64,000 nucleotides of DNA from a virus. The stretch's first letter is position 1. Every line of letters starts with the position of its first letter. Where the stretch lies: the IMG/VR virus record IMGVR_UViG_3300021373_002342, positions 28,206-92,205 of that record. One strand, written 5' to 3'. The translations under genes and the position numbers were made by a program. Below the pieces are notes generated by a model. That model made no database searches, was not told the origin of the DNA, and saw only the letters and a list, made by a program, of their open reading frames with translations. Below, one piece after another: positions 15,204 to 23,461 of this stretch.

Positions 15204-15402
15204 CGCACCACTCGGTCCAAGGGATGATCTCCATATTATTACCGTGCCCTTGTGTTTTAATTACTTTTTGCTCAATTAAACTATCGATCACTTTTTCAGC
15301 TACACTTTTTACAGCATATTTGTAACCAATATAAAGACCAAATAAAGTTCCTACAACATAAGCAAGAAGTAGCCAAGTATGATCTGCACTAAAAAAGTCC
15401 AT
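15184..15402 (-). CDS. Small membrane-anchored protein
   Basis: 72 residues from ATG 15402 (AAGG upstream); one N-terminal membrane helix (about residues 9-30) and a cytoplasmic tail. Function unknown. Confidence 0.55.
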   Translation of the reverse strand: MDFFSADHTWLLLAYVVGTLFGLYIGYKYAVKSVAEKVIDSLIEQKVIKTQGHGNNMEIIPWTEWCDDQTSN

Positions 15403-15403
15403 A

Positions 15404-15655
15404 TTAATTTCCTTCAATCTCACGAATTAATTTTTCGTTTTCTCTGTCAATTTCGTCCTTTGACATCTGCCAGGTAAGTCTTATCATCATAGCTAAACTC
15501 GGAATAATTATCATACTAGCAAGTATAGCAACAAACCCCCACTTACCATATAAGTCTTCAGCAAAGTTAGCAATCGAAAAGGCAATTACCACGTATACCA
15601 TCATACCAATTGGTTCTGCAATTTTACGCAGAAAACGTTTTGTAACTCTATCCAT
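15404..15655 (-). CDS. Two-helix membrane protein
   Basis: 83 residues, hydrophobic segments at about 15-31 and 40-60, then a charged helical tail. TAATATG junction with the next gene. Function unknown. Confidence 0.55.
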   Translation of the reverse strand: MDRVTKRFLRKIAEPIGMMVYVVIAFSIANFAEDLYGKWGFVAILASMIIIPSLAMMIRLTWQMSKDEIDRENEKLIREIEGN

Positions 15656-16331
15656 TTTTAATCTCCATCATATCAAAAAGTTCATTCTTCCATAGTTGTG
15701 AAAATTCACAATTTCTGTAGTTTTCAAACCAAGGTCCACCTTCTGTGTAGTGTATCAACTTTGGATTCTCAATGTCATCATAAACTCCAACAAGGTAATT
15801 CCAAGTATGATCTAATTTGCCAATTTCTTCATCTGTTAACCAACTAAATCTATGCAGATATGCTCCGTTTATTTCTGGACTATTTACTAAGTCCATTGTA
15901 AGTGCAGCATTACTTGGATGCGCACAATTAAACAACATTACACTTGACCAGTTTTTACGTGGATATGTAGTTTGCTTTTGTCCATCCATTTTAAAACGTT
16001 CTTTAGGTGTGTAATCATGTTGTACACACATGACAGCATATTGATCATCTGTTTGATCAAACAGCTCTTTAATGTCTGTTGTAAGGATCATGTCGCAATC
16101 CATAAACAGTGCCCAACCCTTATAGTCTGCAAGAGCTGGAACTAAGAATCTTGTAAAAGTAAATTCTGTACTTGCTAATTTGTCAACATCCCTGTAATAC
16201 CAACCTGCATCACGTAGTTCTTTTTGATTTAAAGGACTTACTTCTGCATTAGGTTGCTTTGATAAGATACTATGCTTACACACTTGATAAGCAATATCTT
16301 CTCTTGTATCATATCCTATGAATACCTTCAT
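15648..16331 (-). CDS. Glycosyltransferase (GT8-like)
   Basis: 227 residues beginning 'MKVFIGYDTRE'; 'WALFMDCDMI' carries the DxD metal and nucleotide-sugar site, followed by 'SSVMLFNC' and a C-terminal 'LIHYTEGGPW' typical of GT8-type enzymes. Probably transfers a sugar to a surface glycan or to phage DNA or protein; the acceptor is unknown. Confidence 0.75.
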   Translation of the reverse strand: MKVFIGYDTREDIAYQVCKHSILSKQPNAEVSPLNQKELRDAGWYYRDVDKLASTEFTFTRFLVPALADYKGWALFMDCDMILTTDIKELFDQTDDQYAVMCVQHDYTPKERFKMDGQKQTTYPRKNWSSVMLFNCAHPSNAALTMDLVNSPEINGAYLHRFSWLTDEEIGKLDHTWNYLVGVYDDIENPKLIHYTEGGPWFENYRNCEFSQLWKNELFDMMEIKNG

Positions 16332-16332
16332 T

Positions 16333-17208
16333 TTAAACCTTATATAATCTTACGTAGTTTAAACGAGACTCGTCTGCGCTAAACATACGGTTTTTACTTT
16401 GAGCTTTTACTTTGGCTTTGATTCGTTTCATTGTGCCAACTTCGTGTGCATACTTGTTCATAAAACTAACAAGGTTGCCATCCATAACTGCAACATAGTT
16501 ATAAGACTCCCAGCGAGAACTCCAAACTCTATCAAGAAACTTAATAACGCCTTCTACTGAATCGCCTACGTTGCCTACGTATTTGCTGTCGCGATACTCT
16601 ACACGAATTTCTTTTTTAAGACCTGACTCTTGCATATCACGTTTAATAAACTGCGGAGCAAATGCAATACGTCCCATACCAACAACACGAACTTCATCTT
16701 GCGACAGTTCTTTTACCATGTCTGCTTTAAAGTCATCTAGATCGCCAAGGCCTAGCATTACATAACGCTTCATCCACTTGCGAGCTTCTTCTACTTTAGC
16801 ATAATCTTCTTCAGTAGGTTCAAACATTACAAAGTCTGTAGGAAGATACTGTGCTTCGTTAGTGTTTAATTTCTTAGTCCAGTAGTAACGAACAAGACTT
16901 TTGTTATCAAACTGTGTTGGATTGTCTTCACTGAAGCGACGAGTATCTTTGATATATTGTTCGTTGTTAATGCGAAATGCCGCATATGCTACAGCAAGAG
17001 CTTCTGTAAGGGGTACAGTCTTAGGAGGAAGAGGCTTATCGTAACGAACCTGTTTGCCAGACTCGTCTGCAAGCTCGTATTCAAGTTCCCAACGTTTGAA
17101 CTCGCTCTTGCTCATTGATCCCCAATCTAGTGTATTTGGATCTGGAAGTGTATTTTTCTTCATTTGATTTGCCCATCCAATTGGTTTATAAATTGTCGTT
17201 GCTGACAT
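16333..17208 (-). CDS. Hypothetical phage protein
   Basis: 291 residues, soluble, Arg, Lys and Tyr rich, mixed alpha/beta. No recognised domain. Driven by a promoter embedded in the upstream gene (17246-17274). GGAAGAGG ribosome site. Confidence 0.55.
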   Translation of the reverse strand: MSATTIYKPIGWANQMKKNTLPDPNTLDWGSMSKSEFKRWELEYELADESGKQVRYDKPLPPKTVPLTEALAVAYAAFRINNEQYIKDTRRFSEDNPTQFDNKSLVRYYWTKKLNTNEAQYLPTDFVMFEPTEEDYAKVEEARKWMKRYVMLGLGDLDDFKADMVKELSQDEVRVVGMGRIAFAPQFIKRDMQESGLKKEIRVEYRDSKYVGNVGDSVEGVIKFLDRVWSSRWESYNYVAVMDGNLVSFMNKYAHEVGTMKRIKAKVKAQSKNRMFSADESRLNYVRLYKV

Positions 17209-17596
17209 GTTGTGCCTCTTCCAATTTGCCTATTAACTCTTCTATAGTATATACTGTTTCTCCGTCTGTGTCAACCGAAAAAACATGATAATGATAACCT
17301 TTGATAGTTTCGTTAATCTGTTCTAGAATTTTATCTTCTGTTTCGTAAACCCATTCTGTAAAGCCACGTCCTTCAAATTGAATAGCATATCCAAATTGAT
17401 TCTTAAGTGTCTTTTCAAGTTCCTTAACAGGATTGTCTTCACCATACCACACACGATTAAATGTAGCAAGGTGACTCTTACCTGGAAATGAGTTTTGGTA
17501 TGTGCCAAGTCTTACCTTGGCACTGCGAAATGATGTTATTCCAATCTTGTTAGCATCACTGCCAAACGGGTCACGCATTAAGTATAAAAGTTTCAT
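17186..17596 (-). CDS. T5orf172/GIY-YIG-like protein
   Basis: 136 residues; 'LLYLMRDPFG...KIGITSFRSAKVRLGTYQ' resembles the GIY-YIG strand pair and the KIG(I/K)T...R motif of T5orf172 (MUG113) domains. Possibly a nuclease or nucleic-acid-binding protein; catalytic residues are not certain. It is followed upstream by a second member of the same general type. Confidence 0.5.
   Translation of the reverse strand: MKLLYLMRDPFGSDANKIGITSFRSAKVRLGTYQNSFPGKSHLATFNRVWYGEDNPVKELEKTLKNQFGYAIQFEGRGFTEWVYETEDKILEQINETIKGYHYHVFSVDTDGETVYTIEELIGKLEEAQHVSNDNL
17246..17274 (-). promoter_or_regulatory. Sigma70-type promoter inside a coding region
   Basis: TTGACA, 17 nt, TATACT near the 3' end of the 136-residue gene, reading into the gene at 17208. 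Confidence 0.65.
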
Positions 17597-18144
17597 TCTA
17601 GTACCTCAAAAAAATTGTTAAAAGACTCACTTGCAAGTTTAGGCAAGTATTCTGCACCAGGCAATTGGTCCCAATCTCTGTAAAATATAGTATCCTTGTT
17701 GCCTTCTTTAAATACATCAATTGTATGAACATATCTAATGTTTGAAATCGTTTCAAACAGTGTTTCAATTACTGAATATGTTTGATTGCAATCTAATTTA
17801 AACAACTCAGTACCAATTACTTCTGGACCCGCATAATATTTACGTAACAAACGATGTATTTGTGATTCTAGCCTTTTCACATTATTTCTTGAATTGGTTG
17901 TTACACTCCAAAAAAGTCTAGTGTCACTGCCTACTTGATTATATGCACGTTGTCTGTTAGCAATGCTTTGTGCTTTTCCTATTTTGGTAAAATCTGATGG
18001 AAACCATTCACCATTAATTCTAAAGTAAGGTTTCATTGCATATACACCCCATGGGCATCCTGTACCATAATCCAATTCTGTTGCAGTAACACAATATTCA
18101 TTCATTAAGATTTCTCTAGTATCAAAAACATCAATACCTTGCAT
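17593..18144 (-). CDS. T5orf172/GIY-YIG-like protein
   Basis: 183 residues from ATG 18144 (GGTGG upstream; a GTG at 18159 is the alternative). 'FTKIGKAQSIANRQRAYNQ', 'LESQIHRLLRKYY' and 'GTELFKLD' follow the T5orf172 pattern of KIGK...R, ExxxH and GxExF. Likely related in fold to its downstream neighbour. Confidence 0.6.
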   Translation of the reverse strand: MQGIDVFDTREILMNEYCVTATELDYGTGCPWGVYAMKPYFRINGEWFPSDFTKIGKAQSIANRQRAYNQVGSDTRLFWSVTTNSRNNVKRLESQIHRLLRKYYAGPEVIGTELFKLDCNQTYSVIETLFETISNIRYVHTIDVFKEGNKDTIFYRDWDQLPGAEYLPKLASESFNNFFEVLE

Positions 18145-18146
18145 AA

Positions 18147-19250
18147 TTACCACCGACACTGTGCTGTTGGAAGTTGAATGCGTTTAATTTTCTTGTTGTA
18201 CAAGTTAATAATCGCATCATACACACGCCACTGATCGTGGTCTCGAGGCTCCTTAAAGCCATTTGTATGCAGTTCGTTGTAGTATTCGTCCTTAAGACTT
18301 TGCTGTACTGTGTTAGGATCGCCATACAACTTAACAAACAAATTGCCTAGTTCAATATCAAACTGTTCGTCTAATACAAAGCCTTGTAATTCTGCTTCTT
18401 TGTAAAGCAGTGCCATAGGACGCCATACTTCTAGTTCTGCAGGTGCCAAGTCCCAGGTACGCTTATGGAACTGTAGAGCACGTTTGAAATATTTGCCCCT
18501 GCTACCATATTCGTCTGTCATATCAAAGATTGCTTGTCCACTCTTAATCTGACTAAATGCATTGTTTGTGTTTGCATTACGCTTAGGAGTAAATCCTGCG
18601 GCAGTTAAGATATTGTTCATTTGAACAGTATGTGTATCTTTTGTTTCTAACAAAATCATAAACTCATCGTATGCGTGTAGTTTACGCTTGTTACGACTGT
18701 TAATACGGATCATGTTCTGTCCTGCAAGCCACACACCGTATTCTACTTTGTCGTCAAATCCTGCGGCACTAACTTCGTCATCTGTGATTAAGTCGGTATC
18801 AATGTACCATACAGGAAACGCTGTATAATTTTGTCGCTTCATTGCTTGTGCAGTGTGATGTCCGTCCCACAGCATGTACTTGCCATTAATTTTAATTGCT
18901 GTTGGAACAATCACACAGGTAGGATCAAAATCTTGTTCAATTTTGTATAAATGGTTTGGCGCAACATCACGTTGGAATCGCGGCCAAAGAAATAATTCTT
19001 CCCAAGTTACGTATGCAAATTTGACTACGCCATCGCGAGGATCAAATGGATCACGTTCTTGTGGATGTTTTTGAGGACCTAGCACAATATCAATTGCTTC
19101 TGCAATATCTGCTAGTGGAATAATACCATTCTCGTAGTTGTCTGCCATTGTACGTGTGTCAATAGCATCGTCTTTCATTTCAAAAGACACATTAAATTTA
19201 GATTGGTATTTGTTAATTTCAACCAGACGGTTGTAAGGTTTCGTTTTCAT
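18147..19250 (-). CDS. ParB/sulfiredoxin-fold nuclease-domain protein
   Basis: 367 residues. 'MLWDGHHTAQAMKRQNY' is the GxHR-like signature of ParB-type N-terminal domains, preceded by 'FQRDVAPNHLYKIEQDFD'. The C-terminal half is helical and unassigned. Such proteins act as CTP-dependent DNA-binding or nuclease proteins; which one applies here is unknown. Preceded by a promoter at 19318-19345. Confidence 0.65.
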   Translation of the reverse strand: MKTKPYNRLVEINKYQSKFNVSFEMKDDAIDTRTMADNYENGIIPLADIAEAIDIVLGPQKHPQERDPFDPRDGVVKFAYVTWEELFLWPRFQRDVAPNHLYKIEQDFDPTCVIVPTAIKINGKYMLWDGHHTAQAMKRQNYTAFPVWYIDTDLITDDEVSAAGFDDKVEYGVWLAGQNMIRINSRNKRKLHAYDEFMILLETKDTHTVQMNNILTAAGFTPKRNANTNNAFSQIKSGQAIFDMTDEYGSRGKYFKRALQFHKRTWDLAPAELEVWRPMALLYKEAELQGFVLDEQFDIELGNLFVKLYGDPNTVQQSLKDEYYNELHTNGFKEPRDHDQWRVYDAIINLYNKKIKRIQLPTAQCRW

Positions 19251-19317
19251 GTTTTTTCCTTTGCTACTTTACTTTTGCGTTTAGTGTAGTGCGTAACGAA
19301 TTACTGGCTACAACTAT

Positions 19318-19345
19318 ATAATAACATCTATAGGTTAGATGTCAA
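19318..19345 (-). promoter_or_regulatory. Sigma70-type promoter
   Basis: TTGACA, 16 nt, TATTAT before the ParB-like gene (start 19250). Confidence 0.6.
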
Positions 19346-19348
19346 CCA

Positions 19349-19828
19349 TTAAATGACTTCTTGAGTCCATTTATATTTTGCTAGATCGTTTGCTTCAGCC
19401 CACTGAATAAACAAGCCTGCTTCTCGGCCGTGTGCTTCAATTTCCCAAGGCATATCCCAATAGTTAAGATTTTTGCTAACCCACTTTCCTTGCCAACGTT
19501 GCTTTGCAAGACGTGTGCTGTCGTACAGCTCACCTTTTGCATACTGTTTAGCATGTACCATTTCATGTGCAACAGTTTCAAGAACTCTACGTAGACGCAT
19601 ATTCTTGTGTACTTCGATCATAAAATGTCGTGGACGATCTGAACGTTCGGATTCGCCATCTGGATCAGAAGTACAAAATCCATACGCATGTTGCTTTGTG
19701 AGATCTTTTAGATGGATTCTAATTTCGACTACGTCTTTGATACGTGGCATAAACTTATCTACACAAAACTGTGCTAGACTAGCCACATGCTTTTTTTGAC
19801 TCTTAGATCCACCAAATACTGTAATCAT
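19349..19828 (-). CDS. Zincin-type metalloprotease-like protein (SprT-like)
   Basis: 159 residues. 'TVAHEMVHAKQYAKG' contains HExxH; 'PWEIEAHGREAGL' supplies the downstream Glu and His expected for zinc binding. Found in marine phages; possibly a protease acting on DNA-protein crosslinks or virion proteins, but the substrate is unknown. Confidence 0.7.
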   Translation of the reverse strand: MITVFGGSKSQKKHVASLAQFCVDKFMPRIKDVVEIRIHLKDLTKQHAYGFCTSDPDGESERSDRPRHFMIEVHKNMRLRRVLETVAHEMVHAKQYAKGELYDSTRLAKQRWQGKWVSKNLNYWDMPWEIEAHGREAGLFIQWAEANDLAKYKWTQEVI

Positions 19829-19860
19829 TAGATTAGTTCCTTTGTTGTGTTTATTTGTAT

Positions 19861-19889
19861 ATTATACACTATTCAGGAGGTGTGGTCAA
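19861..19889 (-). promoter_or_regulatory. Sigma70-type promoter
   Basis: TTGACC, 17 nt, TATAAT before the zincin gene at 19828. Confidence 0.7.
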
Positions 19890-19932
19890 GTAAAATCGTA
19901 ATTTTAAATTCTAGTAGAATCAATGACTTACG

Positions 19933-20151
19933 TTAAAGTCTGAAAATAATTCTGCCTTTTGACAGATCATATGGGCTCATTTCTACTCGTACTTTGTCGC
20001 CCAATATCATTCTTATTTTATACTGACGCATTTTTCCGCCCGTATATGCAGTTATTTCATGTCCGTTTTCCAAACGTACTTTGAACATTTGATTAGGGAG
20101 AACATTAACTATTTCTCCTTCTATTTCTAATAACCCTTTATCTTTTGACAA
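19933..20151 (-). CDS. infA: Translation initiation factor IF-1
   Basis: 72 residues, the normal IF-1 length. '[20 protein letters not shown]', '[20 protein letters not shown]' and '[18 protein letters not shown]' match IF-1 along its whole OB fold. IF-1 binds the 30S A site during initiation. A phage copy could bias initiation toward phage mRNAs, especially together with phage bS21. Encoded downstream of an AbrB-like gene. Confidence 0.92.
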   Translation of the reverse strand: MSKDKGLLEIEGEIVNVLPNQMFKVRLENGHEITAYTGGKMRQYKIRMILGDKVRVEMSPYDLSKGRIIFRL

Positions 20152-20160
20152 TTTTAGTTT

Positions 20161-20364
20161 TTACTCCTTGACCCAGTCAATTTTAATACCGCGTCTTTTT
20201 AGTTCGTTTATGCACTTTTGCTTTAATTTTGGCTTTGTGCTAGTTTTATTAATTGCTTCAAAAAGTTCTTCTTTTGAAGTATTTTTTATATAGTGTCGTT
20301 GTATGGACTTCTTACCTGTTTTTCTATCAACTGTTATCGAGTCCTCCTTGAATTTCACTGGCAT
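20161..20364 (-). CDS. Small basic conserved phage protein
   Basis: 67 residues, Lys-rich; begins 'MPVKFKEDSITVDRKTGKK'. I recall similar small proteins in T4-like phages, function unknown. It overlaps the AbrB-like gene by 38 nt. Confidence 0.6.
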   Translation of the reverse strand: MPVKFKEDSITVDRKTGKKSIQRHYIKNTSKEELFEAINKTSTKPKLKQKCINELKRRGIKIDWVKE

Positions 20365-20551
20365 CGTCGTTCTCCTTAACTTCTGTGATTATGACCGTTC
20401 CGTGGTCGCCAATTTCAAATTTTAGATTAGTTCCTTCAACCCAACCTTGGGCATCTAAAATTTCTTGTGGGATATTCATTAGAATGTTTTCATCATCTCC
20501 TGGTATATCTTCAAAAATTTCTTCTGCTTTATATGTAAATGTCTTACTCAT
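20327..20551 (-). CDS. AbrB/MazE-like DNA-binding protein
   Basis: 74 residues; 'MNIPQEILDAQGWVEGTNL' and 'GTVIITEV' form the swapped-hairpin AbrB pattern (IP..iL...gw..Gd.l.i). Such proteins bind DNA as dimers, so it may be a transcriptional regulator. No cognate toxin is seen. Confidence 0.6.
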   Translation of the reverse strand: MSKTFTYKAEEIFEDIPGDDENILMNIPQEILDAQGWVEGTNLKFEIGDHGTVIITEVKENDDASEIQGGLDNS

Positions 20552-20575
20552 TTTCTAGTCTCCCAATAAGGTAAA

Positions 20576-20583
20576 TATTTATA
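20576..20583 (-). promoter_or_regulatory. T4-late-like promoter box TATAAATA
   Basis: Exact TATAAATA on the minus strand 25 nt before the AbrB-like gene, in a palindromic TAAATATTTA that also precedes the divergent plus-strand gene. Confidence 0.55.
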
Positions 20584-21008
20584 TGAAAGATGAATACACA
20601 ACAGTATTCTTTGATGCTGTACGTGAAACCCAGACTTCAACAGGGTATGAACTGCCCGAACATATAGAAGCATACATTGTAATGCTTTTAAGCAGTTATG
20701 TGGATAAAGAAGATTTTCCGCCTGACTTAACATTTACCGAACAATACCTTACTCTCAAAAACTCTTATCAAGCCAAAGAGCTTGGTGATACCTGTTTGTT
20801 TATAAGCGGAGCATTTCCTCATTTTAAAAAACGTCGCGGAATGAATAGACGATTTTATATAGATATTGGATCATCGTCATACGAAATAGCAAGCACAATG
20901 AACAATGATTTGTTTCCTGTGCTTGCTACTCATTTTGTATTTTTATCCGAATTTATAGAAACTACTATTCATTCGCCCAAACGTAAGCTGAATAGCCTTT
21001 TCCGTTAG
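20583..21008 (+). CDS. Conserved hypothetical protein
   Basis: 141 residues, one of the few plus-strand genes. 'ELPEHIEAYIVMLL' and 'GDTCLFISGAFPHFKKRRGM...FYIDIGSSSY' match a bacterial/phage conserved family of unknown function as I recall it. It converges on the acidic gene at 20965-21684, with a 44-nt tail-to-tail overlap. Confidence 0.65.
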   Translation: MKDEYTTVFFDAVRETQTSTGYELPEHIEAYIVMLLSSYVDKEDFPPDLTFTEQYLTLKNSYQAKELGDTCLFISGAFPHFKKRRGMNRRFYIDIGSSSYEIASTMNNDLFPVLATHFVFLSEFIETTIHSPKRKLNSLFR

Positions 21009-21684
21009 TATCGCCGCCGTTGTTGTCAACTTCCTGATCATCATAATGAACTTCCGTAATAACATCTTCACCATTTGGATATTCAGTTGTAACAAACTTT
21101 AGTTTTTTAGGATCAAAGTCTCCATAAGTTTCAATGACACCGTCCCAGAAGCCGCCTTTTTCTGCGCTATAGAACTGTAAAACATATTCCATGTCGTCTG
21201 GTCCCATGTCTTCGTCACCTTCAACTTGTTCGACTTCCCAGTCAGTTTCTTCACCAATTCTATCAATGAATGAACTTACTTCCTCGCCTTCTATTACATC
21301 AGCAACAAAACTTGAGCCCCAGCCATCGCCGTCGACTTCTTCAACAGTTAGATATGCACTGTCATATGAAACTCCATACTGGTGAATTTCTTCAGTAGGT
21401 GCTTCGTACCATTGTGATTTAAAATCATCTTCTGTTAAAAAGTCAGCTTCTTCCGGTACTCCGTCAATATCATCGAAATCGTATTCTTCTGGATCATCAG
21501 TTACACAATAGTTAACTAGATCAGAATCTCCATATTCGTCGCAAACATTATTCCAAAAATCAAATGCTTCTTTGGTTAATTTAATATATGCTGCTTCACC
21601 ACCGTATCCACTAAGTGATAATCTATAATAACGTCTTCCTTTTAATGCGTCGACTGTTTCTTGTCTTTCTTCTGGGCTTGCCAT
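20965..21684 (-). CDS. Large acidic phage protein
   Basis: 239 residues, about a quarter Asp and Glu, beta-rich, no membrane segment. 'RRYYRLSLSGYGGEAAYIKL' suggests a beta-domain at the N-terminus. No recognised domain; possibly a DNA mimic or a late regulatory protein. Confidence 0.6.
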   Translation of the reverse strand: MASPEERQETVDALKGRRYYRLSLSGYGGEAAYIKLTKEAFDFWNNVCDEYGDSDLVNYCVTDDPEEYDFDDIDGVPEEADFLTEDDFKSQWYEAPTEEIHQYGVSYDSAYLTVEEVDGDGWGSSFVADVIEGEEVSSFIDRIGEETDWEVEQVEGDEDMGPDDMEYVLQFYSAEKGGFWDGVIETYGDFDPKKLKFVTTEYPNGEDVITEVHYDDQEVDNNGGDTNGKGYSAYVWANE

Positions 21685-21694
21685 AATATAATCC

Positions 21695-22246
21695 TTATGC
21701 TGGCTCTAACACGCTTTCAAAATATGCAATAACGTTTTCAGGTGAAGTTTCTCCATATGGATCAGGATCATCTGCTGTGCCTACTGGTTCAACAAATGAT
21801 TTTACTACTACACCATCCTCTAGGACAACTGCAAAACGTCTAGAACGCTTGCCAAAGCCTACATCACTCATATCAATAAACATACCTAAACTATCAGCAA
21901 ATTCCCCATTTCCGTCTGGAATAACTTTTACATTTTTAATATCTAGATAATCAGCCCAGGCGTTCATAACAAAGCCGTCATTTACTGATGATACATAGAT
22001 TTCATCTACTTTGTACTTTTCACAGATTTCATCATAGTTTTCTTCAAAGCCTGGTAATTGGTATGTTGAACAGGTTGGAGTGTATGCGCCCGGTAGGCTG
22101 AATACAATTACTCTTTTTCCTGCAAACAAATCTTCTGTTGTGGTGGGAACAAACTCGCCACCAATTGGACAGCCACCATCTTCGGGGGCTTCATCACCTT
22201 CTCTATACATAAAGGTGATATCTGGGATCACTTTACCTTCAATCAT
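21695..22246 (-). CDS. Peroxiredoxin, Prx5/type II family
   Basis: 183 residues. The peroxidatic site is 'LPGAYTPTCS' (PGAFTPTCS consensus), followed by 'VSSVNDGFVMNAWA' and the Arg in 'GKRSRRFAVV'. Such enzymes reduce peroxides using glutaredoxin or thioredoxin, and a phage glutaredoxin is encoded at 47523. An auxiliary oxidative-stress gene. Driven by a consensus promoter with a 5' hairpin leader. Confidence 0.9.
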   Translation of the reverse strand: MIEGKVIPDITFMYREGDEAPEDGGCPIGGEFVPTTTEDLFAGKRVIVFSLPGAYTPTCSTYQLPGFEENYDEICEKYKVDEIYVSSVNDGFVMNAWADYLDIKNVKVIPDGNGEFADSLGMFIDMSDVGFGKRSRRFAVVLEDGVVVKSFVEPVGTADDPDPYGETSPENVIAYFESVLEPA

Positions 22247-22277
22247 ATTTTATCTCCTGTGTGTATGACTGTATGGC

Positions 22278-22294
22278 GAGATGTTTATCATCTC
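22278..22294 (-). repeat. Stem-loop in the peroxiredoxin leader
   Basis: GAGATG and CATCTC flanking a 5-nt ATAAA loop in the transcribed leader between the promoter and the start codon. Confidence 0.45.
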
Positions 22295-22303
22295 ACACTA
22301 CTA

Positions 22304-22331
22304 ATTATACACAATAATAATCTATTGTCAA
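22304..22331 (-). promoter_or_regulatory. Sigma70-type promoter
   Basis: TTGACA, 16 nt, TATAAT, reading into the peroxiredoxin gene. Confidence 0.72.
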
Positions 22332-22354
22332 CCATTTTCTTTATATTTTTTAAA

Positions 22355-22362
22355 GATAAATA
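22355..22362 (+). promoter_or_regulatory. T4-late-like promoter box GATAAATA next to a start codon
   Basis: GATAAATA, five nt, ATG at 22368 on the plus strand; no ribosome site between, suggesting a leaderless transcript for the six-gene plus-strand cassette. Confidence 0.5.
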
Positions 22363-22367
22363 TTAAT

Positions 22368-22544
22368 ATGAAGCAAGATCCAGAACTAATAAGTCAACCC
22401 GAGGGCGCGATGATATATGAAAAATGTGTGGTGTGCGGCCATGCATGTCATCACGGGGATGTCTGCAAAGTTAAGGACTGTTCTTGCGGAGTTTGCTATC
22501 ACGAAGTTGAAGAGGTAGATGATTATATAAACATGGAGGGCTAA
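22368..22544 (+). CDS. Small Cys/His-rich zinc-binding protein
   Basis: 58 residues with nine Cys and five His in 'CVVCGHACHHGDVC' and 'CSCGVCYHE', a dense treble-clef- or ribbon-like zinc pattern. It starts the plus-strand cassette; its TAATG overlaps the next gene. Function unknown. Confidence 0.6.
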   Translation: MKQDPELISQPEGAMIYEKCVVCGHACHHGDVCKVKDCSCGVCYHEVEEVDDYINMEG

Positions 22545-22822
22545 TGGATTTTTTATCATTAGTAAGTGAAGTAGGATTTCCTATTGCGGGGGCTATTGCG
22601 GCAGGATATTTTGTATATCTTACACTAAGATTTATTTTAGCAGGTGTTACTGGATCGGTAACTACACTTAAAAATATCATAGGACAACTAGACAATCGTG
22701 TACAAACAATGAACAACGATCTTGTTAAAATAGATGCACTACTATCTTATACACTTGGTGTAAAACCCAATGTGGATCGTATTGCAGCAAACGAAGGTAA
22801 AGAAGACGCAAGGAGAGATTAA
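22544..22822 (+). CDS. Small membrane protein, paralogue of the gene at 22954
   Basis: 92 residues. An N-terminal helix in 'EVGFPIAGAIAAGYFVYLTL' is followed by an amphipathic helix and coiled coil 'TLKNIIGQLDNRVQTMNND'. The same order (GFPI, GYF, membrane helix, TL..., ND) recurs in the gene at 22954. The layout resembles UviB/BhlA-like holin or spanin-type small proteins, but identity is not established. Confidence 0.6.
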   Translation: MDFLSLVSEVGFPIAGAIAAGYFVYLTLRFILAGVTGSVTTLKNIIGQLDNRVQTMNNDLVKIDALLSYTLGVKPNVDRIAANEGKEDARRD

Positions 22823-22953
22823 TGTCAAATATCGTTGAAATAGTAGATAACATAAAAAATAGATTAGAGCAGAAAGCATTAGAAGAGACGCCGCCCGAAT
22901 TAATTAAAATAACAGATAATAGTACTGCTGTTGAATCAAAAAAGAAAAAATAA
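22822..22953 (+). CDS. Tiny charged protein
   Basis: 43 codons, helical, ends in a Lys run. TAATG overlap upstream, and the stop is immediately followed by the next ATG. Function unknown. Confidence 0.5.
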   Translation: MSNIVEIVDNIKNRLEQKALEETPPELIKITDNSTAVESKKKK

Positions 22954-23316
22954 ATGGAAGCTGACCTCGCAACAACAATTAAGGATTTAGGATTCCCAAT
23001 AGTGGCAGCACTAGGAATGGGATACTTCATCTACTTCATTTGGAAGTGGGTAACAGAAACTATTGATCCTATTATTGGCGAGACAATGGGAACACTTATT
23101 AAACTAGTTGACCGTGTTCGTATGTTAGATAATGATATGATACGTATGAATATGAAACTAGCAATGGTGTTAGAGCATAGACATTTATTAGAAGAAAAAT
23201 TGTCGCCAGAACAAGTTAGCGAACTAGATGAAATAATTACTCGTTACCAAAGTAGAAATAACGAATTTGACTCTACAGGGAAAGCTCCGGGAGGAAGCGA
23301 TGAGCCAAAAAAGTAA
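22954..23316 (+). CDS. Small membrane protein, paralogue of the gene at 22544
   Basis: 120 residues. 'DLGFPIVAALGMGYFIYFIW' membrane helix then a helical region with 'TLIKLVDRVRMLDNDMIRMN' and a longer coiled-coil tail than its paralogue. Unknown function; probably an inner-membrane protein with a cytoplasmic coiled coil. Confidence 0.6.
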   Translation: MEADLATTIKDLGFPIVAALGMGYFIYFIWKWVTETIDPIIGETMGTLIKLVDRVRMLDNDMIRMNMKLAMVLEHRHLLEEKLSPEQVSELDEIITRYQSRNNEFDSTGKAPGGSDEPKK

Positions 23317-23461
23317 CTACTTGCCAGAAGAAAAAAAGTACGATTCCATGGATCGGTTTATTGAGTTTCTATGCAAGCACGATGATTGGATTATTACTTT
23401 TGGGATTGTTAGTTCTATAATGGCGTTATTTCAAGCAGTATGTTTTTTGGGGATTATATAA
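23300..23461 (+). CDS. Small single-helix membrane protein
   Basis: 53 residues from ATG 23300, which follows GGAGGAAG; one C-terminal membrane helix. Overlaps the upstream gene by 17 nt and the next ATG follows directly. Confidence 0.55.
   Translation: MSQKSNYLPEEKKYDSMDRFIEFLCKHDDWIITFGIVSSIMALFQAVCFLGII

Noticed and set aside
16175-16215. TTGACA-17-TTTACT within the glycosyltransferase gene
   Set aside because: The -10 box is weak and lies mid-gene, far from any start.
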